A DNA stretch of 48,674 nt, taken from Alphaproteobacteria bacterium. GTDB taxonomy: Bacteria > Pseudomonadota > Alphaproteobacteria > UBA9219 > RGZA01. The position numbers and the translations under genes were made by a program. The notes below the pieces were generated by a model. That model made no database searches and was not told where the DNA came from. It saw only the letters and a list, made by a program, of their open reading frames with translations. How positions within the stretch are numbered: position 1 is the first letter of the stretch; every line of letters begins with the position of its first letter. The stretch is from the NCBI GenBank assembly GCA_028278105.1, contig JANQEX010000075.1, positions 1-48,674 of the forward strand. The letters run 5' to 3'. Shown one piece after another: positions 38,164 through 45,821 of the stretch.

Positions 38164-38922
38164 TCAGACGGTTTTATGGTTACCAAACAGTTCATCGTCG
38201 GTCAGGGGGCGGCTGCGGCGCTTGGCTTCCTCTCCCTTGCGGTGCTCGGAAAAGGCCCCAAGCGCCGTTTTGGCCCATACATTATTGCCCGGAACGCCTT
38301 CGCTCAGGTTCAGGCAGGGATAGTCCTTGCGGGCAATATCGAACAACAGGCAGTCGTGCCATTGCGGCAGGCCGAAAATATACTCCTCCACATAATAAAC
38401 CCGCATGAAGTCCAGAATGGCCTTCGTGCCCGGATGACGCAGGTTGAACGCCATGAAGCCGCATTCGCTGTGGTCCCAGTCCTTTCGGCCCAGATAACTG
38501 CAGGCCTGGCTTTCGCCGGGCAACACGCCCGCCAGTTCCTCCAGCGTCACCGGCCTTTTGAACACCGCGTCCCCGTCCCACCACACCAGACAATCCGTCA
38601 CGCCCGTAGCCATCAGCCGGTCATGGTGCTCCTTGAGAAAAAAGAACTTATGGCAAAAACGCACCGCCTGAAGCCGGTAATTCGTGGGGTGATCCTTGCC
38701 CGCGTTGCGCGCGGCAAAGGCCTGATGGTCGGGCCCCCAGCCGCAAAAAACGTCATCACCGGGACCAAGCCGCGGGAGGACCTCCGGCCTTAGCGTATCA
38801 TCATCAAGGCCGACCCCGATCCGCACCTCCGGCGGCAGGCAGCGGCGCATGGAAGCCACCGCCTCGGCCGCATAAATCCGCCAGGCCGTATTCGGAAAAG
38901 TCGTGAAAAAACAAAGGCGCAT
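38164..38922 (-). CDS. glycosyltransferase-like protein (GT-A, DxD)
   Basis: 252 residues. 'MRLCFFTTFPNTAWRIYAAEAVASMRRCLPPEVRIGVGLDD' begins a nucleotide-sugar type fold. 'CLVWWDGDAVFKRPVTLEELAGVLP' holds the metal-binding Asp116-Gly-Asp118. 'HSECGFMAFNLRHPGTKAILDFMRVYYVEEYIF' and 'QWHDCLLFDI' are like those of GT families acting on glycans or surface polymers. The start is ATG 38922; a TTG at 38937 is weaker. The substrate is unknown. Confidence 0.75.
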   Translation of the reverse strand: MRLCFFTTFPNTAWRIYAAEAVASMRRCLPPEVRIGVGLDDDTLRPEVLPRLGPGDDVFCGWGPDHQAFAARNAGKDHPTNYRLQAVRFCHKFFFLKEHHDRLMATGVTDCLVWWDGDAVFKRPVTLEELAGVLPGESQACSYLGRKDWDHSECGFMAFNLRHPGTKAILDFMRVYYVEEYIFGLPQWHDCLLFDIARKDYPCLNLSEGVPGNNVWAKTALGAFSEHRKGEEAKRRSRPLTDDELFGNHKTV

Positions 38923-39077
38923 GAATTCTTTTACCAAAAATCGCGCGCGCGGTCATCCAGTCGCGCATGCGTTTCGTAGAAAAGGTATCCCACGGAGCGG
39001 ATTGAATAAACAGCCGGAAAGGCCTATATCGCTCTATACCGCTTCCACCCATGAAACCCCTGATGATGGAGTATGCC

Positions 39078-39617
39078 ATGTTGACCGTTGGCGATGCCTT
39101 TCCCCAATTCCAGCTCAAGGGCGTCGTCGGCCTCGACCTGAACGACGCCTTCAAGGATTTCAACAACGCCTCCGACAAGGGCAAGTGGAAGGTTTTCTTC
39201 TTCTGGCCGAAGGATTTTACCTTTGTCTGTCCCACCGAAATCACCGCTTTCGGCGACATGAACAAGCCGTTCAACGAGCGCGGCGCGGTTGTGTATGGCG
39301 TGAGCACCGACAGCGAATTCGTGCATCTGGCCTGGCGCACCCATCACCCCGGCCTGAAAAACCTGCCCTTCCCCATGCTGTCCGACATCAAGCGCGAGCT
39401 TTCGGAAGCCCTTGGCATCCTCGACAAGAACGAAGGCGTATGCCTGCGCGCCACCTTTATCGTGGACCCGCAGGGCGTCATCCAGTTCGCCGCCGTCAAC
39501 AGCCTGGGCGTCGGCCGCAATGTGGACGAGGTTCTGCGCGTGATCGACGCCCTGCAAACCGGCGAGCTTTGCCCCTGCAACTGGAAGAAGGGCGAGGATG
39601 TGCTAAAGGTGGCCTGA
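39078..39617 (+). CDS. AhpC-type peroxiredoxin
   Basis: 179 residues from ATG 39078 (GGAG six bases before it). It reduces peroxides through Cys51 in 'FTFVCPTEITAF'. The resolving cysteine is in 'GELCPCNWKKGED' (Cys165/Cys167). 'VYGVSTDSEFVHLAWR' and 'FPMLSDIKRELSEALGILDKNEGVCLRATFIVDPQGVIQ' are standard. It acts in the cytosol with a reductase not seen here. Two MITEs lie between it and the first terminator downstream. Confidence 0.94.
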   Translation: MLTVGDAFPQFQLKGVVGLDLNDAFKDFNNASDKGKWKVFFFWPKDFTFVCPTEITAFGDMNKPFNERGAVVYGVSTDSEFVHLAWRTHHPGLKNLPFPMLSDIKRELSEALGILDKNEGVCLRATFIVDPQGVIQFAAVNSLGVGRNVDEVLRVIDALQTGELCPCNWKKGEDVLKVA

Positions 39618-39680
39618 TACGGGTCCGTGCCTTTCGGAAAGCACAAGTCTTCGGCACGAATTGCAAGCGAACCGCAGAGC

Positions 39681-39751
39681 GGACAGTGGGTCCGTTTGCC
39701 CCCTCGGCAATCATGCCCGCCCCCGCCTGCGCGGGGGTGATTTTCCACTAC
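39681..39751. mobile_element. MITE-like element, GGTAGTG family, copy b (decayed)
   Basis: 71 bp. Left end GGACAGTGGGTCCGTTTG; right end CCACTAC. It is flanked by the 8-bp direct repeat CGCAGAGC at 39673-39680 and 39752-39759. The interior 'GCAATCATGCCCGCCCCCGC' is shared with copy d. Confidence 0.75.
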
Positions 39752-39826
39752 CGCAGAGCAAGTGATAGTGATAAGGCGCAACAATTCCGCTTTCCCATGA
39801 TAGGAAAACAAGTGCATTTATGGCTA

Positions 39827-39949
39827 GGTAGTGGGTCAGTTTGAAAAAATCACCCCCGCGACGGCGGGGGTCCCATTTGTTTTTTCAAGAAAAATGGGAT
39901 GCCCGCCTCCGCAGGCATGATTGCCGAGGGGGCAAACTGACCCACTACC
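39827..39949. mobile_element. MITE-like element, GGTAGTG family, copy c
   Basis: 123 bp, with perfect 17-bp ends GGTAGTGGGTCAGTTTG and its complement. It is flanked by the 8-bp direct repeat TATGGCTA at 39819-39826 and 39950-39957. The interior hairpins are GC-rich. With copy b it occupies the 521-bp gap after the peroxiredoxin; the gap holds no gene. Confidence 0.92.
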
Positions 39950-39976
39950 TATGGCTAAATCGTTAATATTATTGGG

Positions 39977-40007
39977 AAACGGTGGGTTGCAGGCCCGCCG
40001 TTTTTTT
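39977..40007 (+). terminator. rho-independent terminator
   Basis: A 10-bp stem AAACGGTGGG / CCCGCCGTTT with one G-T pair and a 7-base loop, followed by a T run. It probably ended the peroxiredoxin transcript before the MITEs entered the gap. Confidence 0.7.
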
Positions 40008-40138
40008 ATGATTAACAACGCTTTACTTGCTTTCCTTTAGGCAAGTTGGGCTGTATTTAATCTTGACCAAAAGGATCAATTTACAATAAACCTGCGGCTT
40101 GTTGTTGCTTATTTATCCACAGAAACAATACCGGAACC

Positions 40139-40813
40139 ATGCTAGAACCCCGACAGATCCGCGCAGCCCGCGCCCTGCTGAACTGGAGCCAGAGCGATCT
40201 GGCGAAGGCTTCCAGCATTGCTGTCAGTTCCATCAAAAATGTGGAGAACGGAATTACCACGGCAAGGAAGGATACGCTTTTCCAGATAATGGATGCTTTT
40301 GAAAATGGTGGCGTAGAATTTTTGCCAAACTCTGGCGTTAGACTAAAAACCAGTGGAATCGAAATTTATGAGGGACCGGAACGGTTTGATGAATTTTACG
40401 ATTTTCTCTATGAACATCTTGAAAAAAATGGTGGTGATGTTTGTGTAAGCGTTGTCGACGAGAGGTTGTTTTCTAAATATCGCAAAGATCCTGAACTACA
40501 TCGCAATCGAATGAAAAAGCTTGTTGAAAGCCAAAAAATTACTTTCCGTGTTTTGGCAACGGAAAGTGATTTTGTTTCCTCTTATGCTCAGTTTAAATGG
40601 CAGCCACGCCAAAGTATTATACCAACCTCTTTCTATGCGTTTGGAACCTGTCTTGCATTGGTGTCATTTGCATATGAACCTGCTCCATATGTCATATTGA
40701 TTAAATCTGGTCCTTTTGCGGAAGCATATCGACGGGCTTTTGATATCTTATGGTCTACAACTCAAACTGAATCCAATCATGAGCAAAAAAATGTTTCGGG
40801 GAGACGATCTTGA
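40139..40813 (+). CDS. XRE-type regulator with C-terminal sensor-like domain (paralogue 2)
   Basis: 224 residues. Helix-turn-helix at about 5-60 (QIRAARALLNWSQSDLAKASSIAVSSIKNVENG), then 'FENGGVEFLPNSGVRL'. The second domain has 'FDEFYDFLYEHLEKNGGDVCVSVVDERLFSKY', 'RMKKLVESQKITFRVLATESDF', 'FKWQPRQSIIPTSFYAFGTCLALVSFAYEPAPYVILI' and 'FAEAYRRAFDILWS'. It shares architecture with the 34448 gene but is much more AT-rich than the flanking DNA, indicating recent acquisition. The stop overlaps the GNAT start. Confidence 0.8.
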   Translation: MLEPRQIRAARALLNWSQSDLAKASSIAVSSIKNVENGITTARKDTLFQIMDAFENGGVEFLPNSGVRLKTSGIEIYEGPERFDEFYDFLYEHLEKNGGDVCVSVVDERLFSKYRKDPELHRNRMKKLVESQKITFRVLATESDFVSSYAQFKWQPRQSIIPTSFYAFGTCLALVSFAYEPAPYVILIKSGPFAEAYRRAFDILWSTTQTESNHEQKNVSGRRS

Positions 40814-41574
40814 ATATGACGGCAATTCTTCGAAAAACACCTAAAGCTTCCCTTTTTCCGCAAGGAGAGGCGACTGCTTTGGAAGGTCCCACAAAGGGTT
40901 TCAAACAAAAAAGAACACCGAGGACTTCGCGTGTAAAAAGAAACAAGAGAACGCACCAGAAGCGTTACCGCATTCGGACTCGTGTGCTTGAGTGGGGAGA
41001 TGGGGATAAGCTTGCCGCTCTGCGCTTGGAAGCGCTGGCAGGATCAGGTGAAAATTACTTTTCTAAAATCTTCGGATTTACCCTTGATGAAGCCAAGAAA
41101 TTCAGCGATGCAAAATGGCGGCGGCTCAGTCAAAATCGTGCTGATCGATTTGTAATTGGTATGTTCGAATGTACGGGCACAAAGGACAAGTGTATCGGGA
41201 TTGCTGCGGCCGTGCAGTGGAAAAACTCGCGGCCCCGACAAAACCCGCGATATCGTATTGCCTATTTCACGTCGGCCTATATTACGCCCGAATATCGCGG
41301 TGCTGGCCTTGGCTGGAAGCTTAATAAAGCCCGGTTAGCAGAAGCCAAAAAACGTGGCTTTAGCCATGCCCTGCTTTGTATCAGGGCAGGAAACTTGGCT
41401 TCCGAACGCATTCATAAAGGGGGGGGCGCCCGTTTCATTCACTCCAGGCAAACCCGCTGGAGTAATAATGAAACGGCTCCAGGCCTATGGTACGTTACTT
41501 CCCTACGCAATAAGCTAAAAAAGCCCCCTCTTCCCAAATTCCCGCATAGAAGTAAAATAGCCGTTCTCGCTTAA
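40810..41574 (+). CDS. GNAT acetyltransferase with basic N-terminal extension, XRE partner
   Basis: 254 residues from TTG 40810, 6 bp after GGGGAG and overlapping the XRE stop; ATG 40816 is the alternative. Residues 1-60 are strongly basic and probably unstructured (KQKRTPRTSRVKRNKRTHQKRYRIRTRV). The acetyltransferase core shows 'DRFVIGMFECTGTKDKCIGIAAAVQW', 'YFTSAYITPEYRGAGLGWKLNKARLAEAKKRG' (RGAGLG loop) and 'ALLCIRAGNLASERIHKGGGARF'. The coupling to an XRE gene resembles toxin-antitoxin or regulator-effector pairs. The acceptor is unknown. The stop is 21 bp before infC. Confidence 0.8.
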   Translation: MNMTAILRKTPKASLFPQGEATALEGPTKGFKQKRTPRTSRVKRNKRTHQKRYRIRTRVLEWGDGDKLAALRLEALAGSGENYFSKIFGFTLDEAKKFSDAKWRRLSQNRADRFVIGMFECTGTKDKCIGIAAAVQWKNSRPRQNPRYRIAYFTSAYITPEYRGAGLGWKLNKARLAEAKKRGFSHALLCIRAGNLASERIHKGGGARFIHSRQTRWSNNETAPGLWYVTSLRNKLKKPPLPKFPHRSKIAVLA

Positions 41575-41595
41575 CAGCCAAAGGAGACTGATCCC

Positions 41596-42150
41596 ATACC
41601 CAGACCCGATCCCCGCGCGCGCGCGCAAGAGGCCCAGGCCAAAAGCGGGCCCCGCACCAACCGTGACATCATCGCGCGCCAGGTGCGCCTGATCGACCAG
41701 AACGGCGACATGCACGGCGTGGTTGCCACCCCGCAGGCCATCGCGTTGGCGGAAGCCGCCGGCCTTGACCTTGTGGAAATCGCGCCCAATTCCGAGCCGC
41801 CGGTCTGCAAGATCCTCGACTACGGAAAATACAAATACGAAATGCACAAAAAGGCGGCCCAGGCCCGCCGCAAGCAGAAAGTCGTCGAGGTCAAGGAAAT
41901 CAAGCTGCGCCCCACCATCGACGACAATGATTTCAACATCAAGATGCGCAACGCCAAAAACTTTCTTCGGGAAGGCGACAAGGTGAAGGTCACGCTGCGC
42001 TTCCGCGGCCGCGAAATGTCGCATCAGGAGCTTGGCACCAGCCTGCTGAACCGGGTGAAGGACGTTCTGGCGCCCGTCTGCCGCGTGGAGTTCGACGCCA
42101 AGTTCGAAGGCCGGCAGATCGTGATGATCCTGGCCCCGGCGGAGAAATAG
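41596..42150 (+). CDS. infC: translation initiation factor IF-3, AUA start
   Basis: 184 residues. 'RTNRDIIARQVRLIDQNGDMHGVVATPQAIALAEAAGLDLVEIAPNSEPPVCKILDYGKYKYE' is the IF3 N-domain. 'KVVEVKEIKLRPTIDDNDFNIKMRNAKNFLREGDKVKVTLRFRGREMSHQELG' is the linker and C-domain. In this frame a TAA lies at 41572, and no ATG, GTG, TTG or CTG occurs before the conserved residues. The only fitting start is ATA at 41596, 8 bases after AAGGAGA. Rare AUU/AUA/AUC starts are known for infC, where IF3 discriminates against them and so limits its own synthesis. Confidence 0.93.
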   Translation: MPRPDPRARAQEAQAKSGPRTNRDIIARQVRLIDQNGDMHGVVATPQAIALAEAAGLDLVEIAPNSEPPVCKILDYGKYKYEMHKKAAQARRKQKVVEVKEIKLRPTIDDNDFNIKMRNAKNFLREGDKVKVTLRFRGREMSHQELGTSLLNRVKDVLAPVCRVEFDAKFEGRQIVMILAPAEK

Positions 42151-42195
42151 GCCGTTTCACCGGATTCCGGCTTTTCCATGCGGCGTCAAAAATAG

Positions 42196-42283
42196 GGTAG
42201 TGGGTCAATTTGTCCCCTCGGCAATCATGCCCGCCCCCGCCTCCGCGGGGACGGGGGTGATTTTCTCAAACTGACCCACTACC
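42196..42283. mobile_element. MITE-like element, GGTAGTG family, copy d
   Basis: 88 bp with ends GGTAGTGGGTCAATTTG and the complement of GGTAGTGGGTCAGTTTG. It is flanked by the perfect 8-bp direct repeat AAAAATAG at 42188-42195 and 42284-42291. It lies between infC and lexA, 24 bp before the SOS box. Confidence 0.92.
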
Positions 42284-42307
42284 AAAAATAGGCTTGACCC
42301 CGCGGCG

Positions 42308-42322
42308 GAACCAAACTAGAAC
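42308..42322 (+). promoter_or_regulatory. alphaproteobacterial SOS (LexA) box
   Basis: GAACCAAACTAGAAC: GAAC, seven bases, GAAC, which is the complement of the GTTC-N7-GTTC box described for alphaproteobacterial LexA. It lies 78 bp before the lexA start, so lexA is probably autoregulated. Confidence 0.75.
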
Positions 42323-42400
42323 AAATATCGATATTCTTCTTTTGTTCCGGTTTGTGCCGGGAACGAATCCGAGTCGAATCAGAGCCGCAGGAGGGAACGA

Positions 42401-43102
42401 ATGCTAACCCGCAAACAGCAGGAATTGCTTCTGTTCATCCATGACCGTCTGGGCAAGGACGGAATCTCTCCCTCCTTCGACGAAATGAAGGACGCCCTGA
42501 AGCTGAAATCCAAATCGGGCATCCACCGCCTGATCAGCGGGCTGGAGGAGCGCGGCTTTATTCGCCGCCTGCCGCACCGCGCAAGGGCGCTGGAAGTCAC
42601 CCGCCTGCCCACCCCGCCGAAAGTGAAGGAAGCCGTTCAAAAAGGCGTCGCCGAAGTGAAAAGCGCCGCGCAAAAGCTTGGCGTTGCCTCATCCCGCGCC
42701 GCGCGGGCCGTGGCGGAGGGCCTGTCGCCCCTGCCTCTTCTGGGCCGCATTGCCGCCGGCACGGCCATCGAAGCCCTGCGCGATCATTCACGCAGCATCG
42801 ACGTTCCCGCGCATCTTCTGGGCCGGGGCGAGCATTATGTTCTGGAAGTGGCCGGGGATTCCATGGCGGAAGCCGGCATTCTCGATGGCGACAACGCGGT
42901 CATCCAGCAATGCGACCGGGTGGATAACGGCGCCATTGCCGTGGCGCTGATCGACGGCCAGGAAGTGACGCTGAAAAGCTTCTACCGCAAGGGCAGCATG
43001 GTGGATCTGGTTCCAGCCAATCACAACTACCAAACCATGAGCTACCCGACCGAGCGTGTGCGGGTTCAAGGCAGGCTGGTGGGTTTGCTGCGGCAGTATT
43101 AG
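42401..43102 (+). CDS. lexA: SOS repressor LexA
   Basis: 233 residues. The N-terminal winged helix 'MLTRKQQELLLFIHDRLGKDGISPSFDEMKDALKLKSKSGIHRLISGLEERGFIRRLPHRARALEV' is followed by a longish linker (~68-108), as in alphaproteobacteria. The cleavage site Ala-Gly is in 'LLGRIAAGTAIEA'. The catalytic Ser is in 'VAGDSMAEAGILDGD', and the Lys in 'EVTLKSFYRKG'. GCAGGAGGGAACGA gives a good ribosome site. It represses DNA-repair genes until RecA promotes self-cleavage. Confidence 0.96.
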   Translation: MLTRKQQELLLFIHDRLGKDGISPSFDEMKDALKLKSKSGIHRLISGLEERGFIRRLPHRARALEVTRLPTPPKVKEAVQKGVAEVKSAAQKLGVASSRAARAVAEGLSPLPLLGRIAAGTAIEALRDHSRSIDVPAHLLGRGEHYVLEVAGDSMAEAGILDGDNAVIQQCDRVDNGAIAVALIDGQEVTLKSFYRKGSMVDLVPANHNYQTMSYPTERVRVQGRLVGLLRQY

Positions 43103-43461
43103 GCGGGTTTACACGAACTCAACCGGGCTGAAATAACAGCCGGGATATAAGGCTTCCCAGGAAACACTATTCCGCCCTGTGCAGTTACATCGTTCTTGCT
43201 GGTTTCCCACAGGCTTTTGATAAAAGCATTTGCCTTGCCGTCTGCTATCATCAGTCCTGCTGTTATCTTCGGGGAAATTGACGAAAGTATATGAATATTG
43301 CGTGGGCCTAGTCTTCTTTTTTTTGAGTCAAATGCCTTGCCAATTTTTGCCGCCAGATAATCAGGATCTATAACCCGAAGCCGGTTACGAGCAATTGTAA
43401 ACCTTATGCGTTCTGTCTGTGCTGTTCTATTTTTATATGTAATCTCAAACGTGATTAGCAT
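43099..43461 (-). CDS. hypothetical AT-rich protein
   Basis: 120 residues, unrecognised. 'MLITFEITYKNRTAQTERIRFTIARNRLRVIDPDYLAAKIGKAF' begins a beta-alpha pattern. 'IHILSSISPKITAGLMIADGKANAFIKSLWETSKNDVTAQGG' follows. No signal or membrane segment. It shares 4 bp with the 3' end of lexA (tail to tail) and is visibly AT-richer than lexA and comEC on either side, so it may be acquired. Confidence 0.6.
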   Translation of the reverse strand: MLITFEITYKNRTAQTERIRFTIARNRLRVIDPDYLAAKIGKAFDSKKRRLGPRNIHILSSISPKITAGLMIADGKANAFIKSLWETSKNDVTAQGGIVFPGKPYIPAVISARLSSCKPA

Positions 43462-43553
43462 TTTTTATTCCTCAAAATAATTGTTGTGCGCCTTAGTTCA
43501 CTTATAATACTGAAAACAGGCATAAGAAACCCTGGATATTATGGTTAATGCCA

Positions 43554-45638
43554 TTATTCCCACGGCCTTCGCAGGCCGTTCGGACGGGCGGCGGTGATAT
43601 CCACACTGCTCCCATCCGCGGAAATGGCGAAGCTGCCCTTTTCCTCCGCCGTCTTTTTGTTGATGATGGTCTTGCCCGGACAGGCCTCGTCCGGCGCCGC
43701 GCCCACGATTATATCGGCCTCGCGGCAGGCGGCTTGCAGCCCCGCCCAGGTCATGGGAAAGGCGATGCGCTTTCCGGCAAGCGCGTAGATGCAGTCGTTC
43801 CCCTCACAGGAAAGCGCCCCCTGCCCGCCTTTTTCGGCAATATCGAACCAGTTGAGCGCGGCGGGCGCGTCAACCCCTTGCATGCCGTCGCGGGCGCGCC
43901 AGATGTCCACGTCGAATTCATCCATCGACTTGGCGCGGACGATACGGTTCCCATCCTGCGCGCGCACGGCGACGGTTACGGCGTCGTCGGCAATCAGCAC
44001 ATCCGGGCGCGGGGTAAACAGAAAGCCAAGCGTGCCGACCGCCAAAGGCACAAGGCCAAGAAAGCGCCAGCGCTTTTGCCAGATACACAGCCACAGCAGG
44101 CCAAAGCCGGACGCCAGCAAAAAGCAGAAGCCCGCCGCCGGGTGATAGGTCACGGACCCCGGCAGGAGCGCCACCCATTCCGCGCTTTCCAGCATCAGCG
44201 TGATGCCGCCACGCATGACATAAAGCGGCCCCTCCTCCAACCCAAAGGGCGTGGCCAACACGGCCAGTACGCCCGCCGGCATGATGATGAAGGTGGAAAG
44301 CGGCACGGCAATCAGGTTGGTGATCACGCCGTACCAGTTCACCTGCTGGAAATAGTAGAGAATAAAGGGAGCCGTGGCGGCGCTGGCCACAAGGGACGTC
44401 AGCGCCGAGCCCGCCACGTACAGGCCCGTTTTGGCCGCCAGTCCCGCCGAGCGGAAACGGGCCAGCACGTCATGCTCGCGCCGCTCGTAGGCGGCGATCA
44501 GCGCCGCCACGGCCGCGAAGGATAGCTGAAAACTCACGTCCAGCAGCGAGGCCGGCGCGAAAAGCAGGCAGAAAAACGCCGCCAGCGCCACAAGGCGCAT
44601 GGAGGCGGCGCGGCGGTCCACCATGACCGCCAGAAGCACGATCCCCGCCATCAGCATCGAACGCACCGCCGGCACCGGCGCGCCGCAAATCAGCGTGTAG
44701 AACACCGCGACGGCAATGGCGGCCCCTGCCGCGATCTTCTTGATGGGCGCATGAAGCGCAAGCCAGGGCCACAGTGCCATCAGCGCGCGCAAGGTGAAGA
44801 ACACGATTCCCGCCACCATGGCAATATGCAGTCCCGACACCGAAAGAATATGCGAGATGCCCGATATGCGCATGGCCGCCAGCGTGCCCTTGCCGATGCC
44901 CGCCTGATCGCCCGTGACCAGGGCCACCGCCACGGCCGTTTCGCGGCTTTCGTCGTACTCACGAAAAGTCCTGGCGATATGAAGGCGTATCTTTTCGAAA
45001 AAAATCCCGACGCGCTCCCAGAATGACGGCGGCGGGCCTTTGGCGTAATGCCAATAGCCAAGGGCAAAGCCTGTCGCCCCATAGCCCTGAAAATAGGCAT
45101 AGCGGCGGAAGTTGAACGCGCCCGGCTCAATCGGCCCGGAAAGCGGGTAAAGGATGGCCTTCGCGTCAATCCATGCGCCGGGGCGCGGCAATTTGGTGGA
45201 ATGGGTGAATTTCACGCGCATGCGAAGCGGCGTCTTTTCCGCCGGATAATCCGCAATCCGCACACCCGACAGCATCAGGCGGTAACCCTTCGGCAAATGG
45301 GTGATGCCGGTCACCCGGCCTTTTATCATGCGGGCGGACAATATCTCGCGCAGCATGGGCTGGCGGAAGGCGTCGGCCTCCAGTTTCACCACCGTGAAGC
45401 CAAGCGCGGCCACCAGCAGTGCGACCAGTAACGGCAACAGAAAAGAGTTACGCAAGGCCAGCGCCGCCAGAAGTGCCGCGGCGGTGGCCGCCAGGGCAGG
45501 CCATAACACCGGCTCAAAAGGCAGGGCGAAGTAAAACGCGATGCCAAAGCCCATGAACACCGGCAGCCAGAGCAGCCAGCGCGCGCGTTCCTCCAGAAAC
45601 GGGCCAATGATTATTCTGGATAACGCGGGAAAAAGCAT
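43554..45638 (-). CDS. comEC: ComEC/Rec2-family DNA channel protein lacking a metallo-beta-lactamase active site
   Basis: 694 residues from ATG 45638; upstream in-frame codons are repeat-derived. The N-terminal membrane pair and DUF4131-like domain (WLLWLPVFMGFGIAFYFAL ... 'LRMRVKFTHSTKLPRPGAWIDAKAIL') are present. The Competence domain is also clear: 'AVALVTGDQAGIGKGTLAAMRISGISHILSVSGLHIAMVAGIVFF', 'CGAPVPAVRSMLMAGIVLLAV', 'DVSFQLSFAAVAALIA'. The C-terminal ~150 residues end in a beta domain without the HxHxDH metal motif of longer ComEC proteins. It would move single-stranded DNA across the inner membrane. Neighbouring lexA and gltX are normal partners in alphaproteobacteria. Confidence 0.9.
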   Translation of the reverse strand: MLFPALSRIIIGPFLEERARWLLWLPVFMGFGIAFYFALPFEPVLWPALAATAAALLAALALRNSFLLPLLVALLVAALGFTVVKLEADAFRQPMLREILSARMIKGRVTGITHLPKGYRLMLSGVRIADYPAEKTPLRMRVKFTHSTKLPRPGAWIDAKAILYPLSGPIEPGAFNFRRYAYFQGYGATGFALGYWHYAKGPPPSFWERVGIFFEKIRLHIARTFREYDESRETAVAVALVTGDQAGIGKGTLAAMRISGISHILSVSGLHIAMVAGIVFFTLRALMALWPWLALHAPIKKIAAGAAIAVAVFYTLICGAPVPAVRSMLMAGIVLLAVMVDRRAASMRLVALAAFFCLLFAPASLLDVSFQLSFAAVAALIAAYERREHDVLARFRSAGLAAKTGLYVAGSALTSLVASAATAPFILYYFQQVNWYGVITNLIAVPLSTFIIMPAGVLAVLATPFGLEEGPLYVMRGGITLMLESAEWVALLPGSVTYHPAAGFCFLLASGFGLLWLCIWQKRWRFLGLVPLAVGTLGFLFTPRPDVLIADDAVTVAVRAQDGNRIVRAKSMDEFDVDIWRARDGMQGVDAPAALNWFDIAEKGGQGALSCEGNDCIYALAGKRIAFPMTWAGLQAACREADIIVGAAPDEACPGKTIINKKTAEEKGSFAISADGSSVDITAARPNGLRRPWE

Positions 45639-45642
45639 ACGA

Positions 45643-45721
45643 ATGTCCCCACGGAAGCGGGGATCCCATTTCATTCTACTGGTTTTAACAAACGAGGTTC
45701 CCGTTTTCGCGGGAATGCTCG
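45643..45721. repeat. palindromic repeat between comEC and gltX
   Basis: An imperfect inverted repeat, 'GAATGTCCCCACGGAAGCGG' against 'TTCCCGTTTTCGCGGGAATG', around an AT-rich centre. The rest of the 183-bp divergent gap probably holds both promoters; I could not assign them firmly. Confidence 0.6.
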
Positions 45722-45821
45722 CTCGTGAGCTTTGATCTGGATCAGTGGCCAAGGCTTTGCACGCAAGGAATACTAGGGTAGGATGCGCCGTCGAATTTGA
45801 CTTAATTTTCATCCGAAATCC

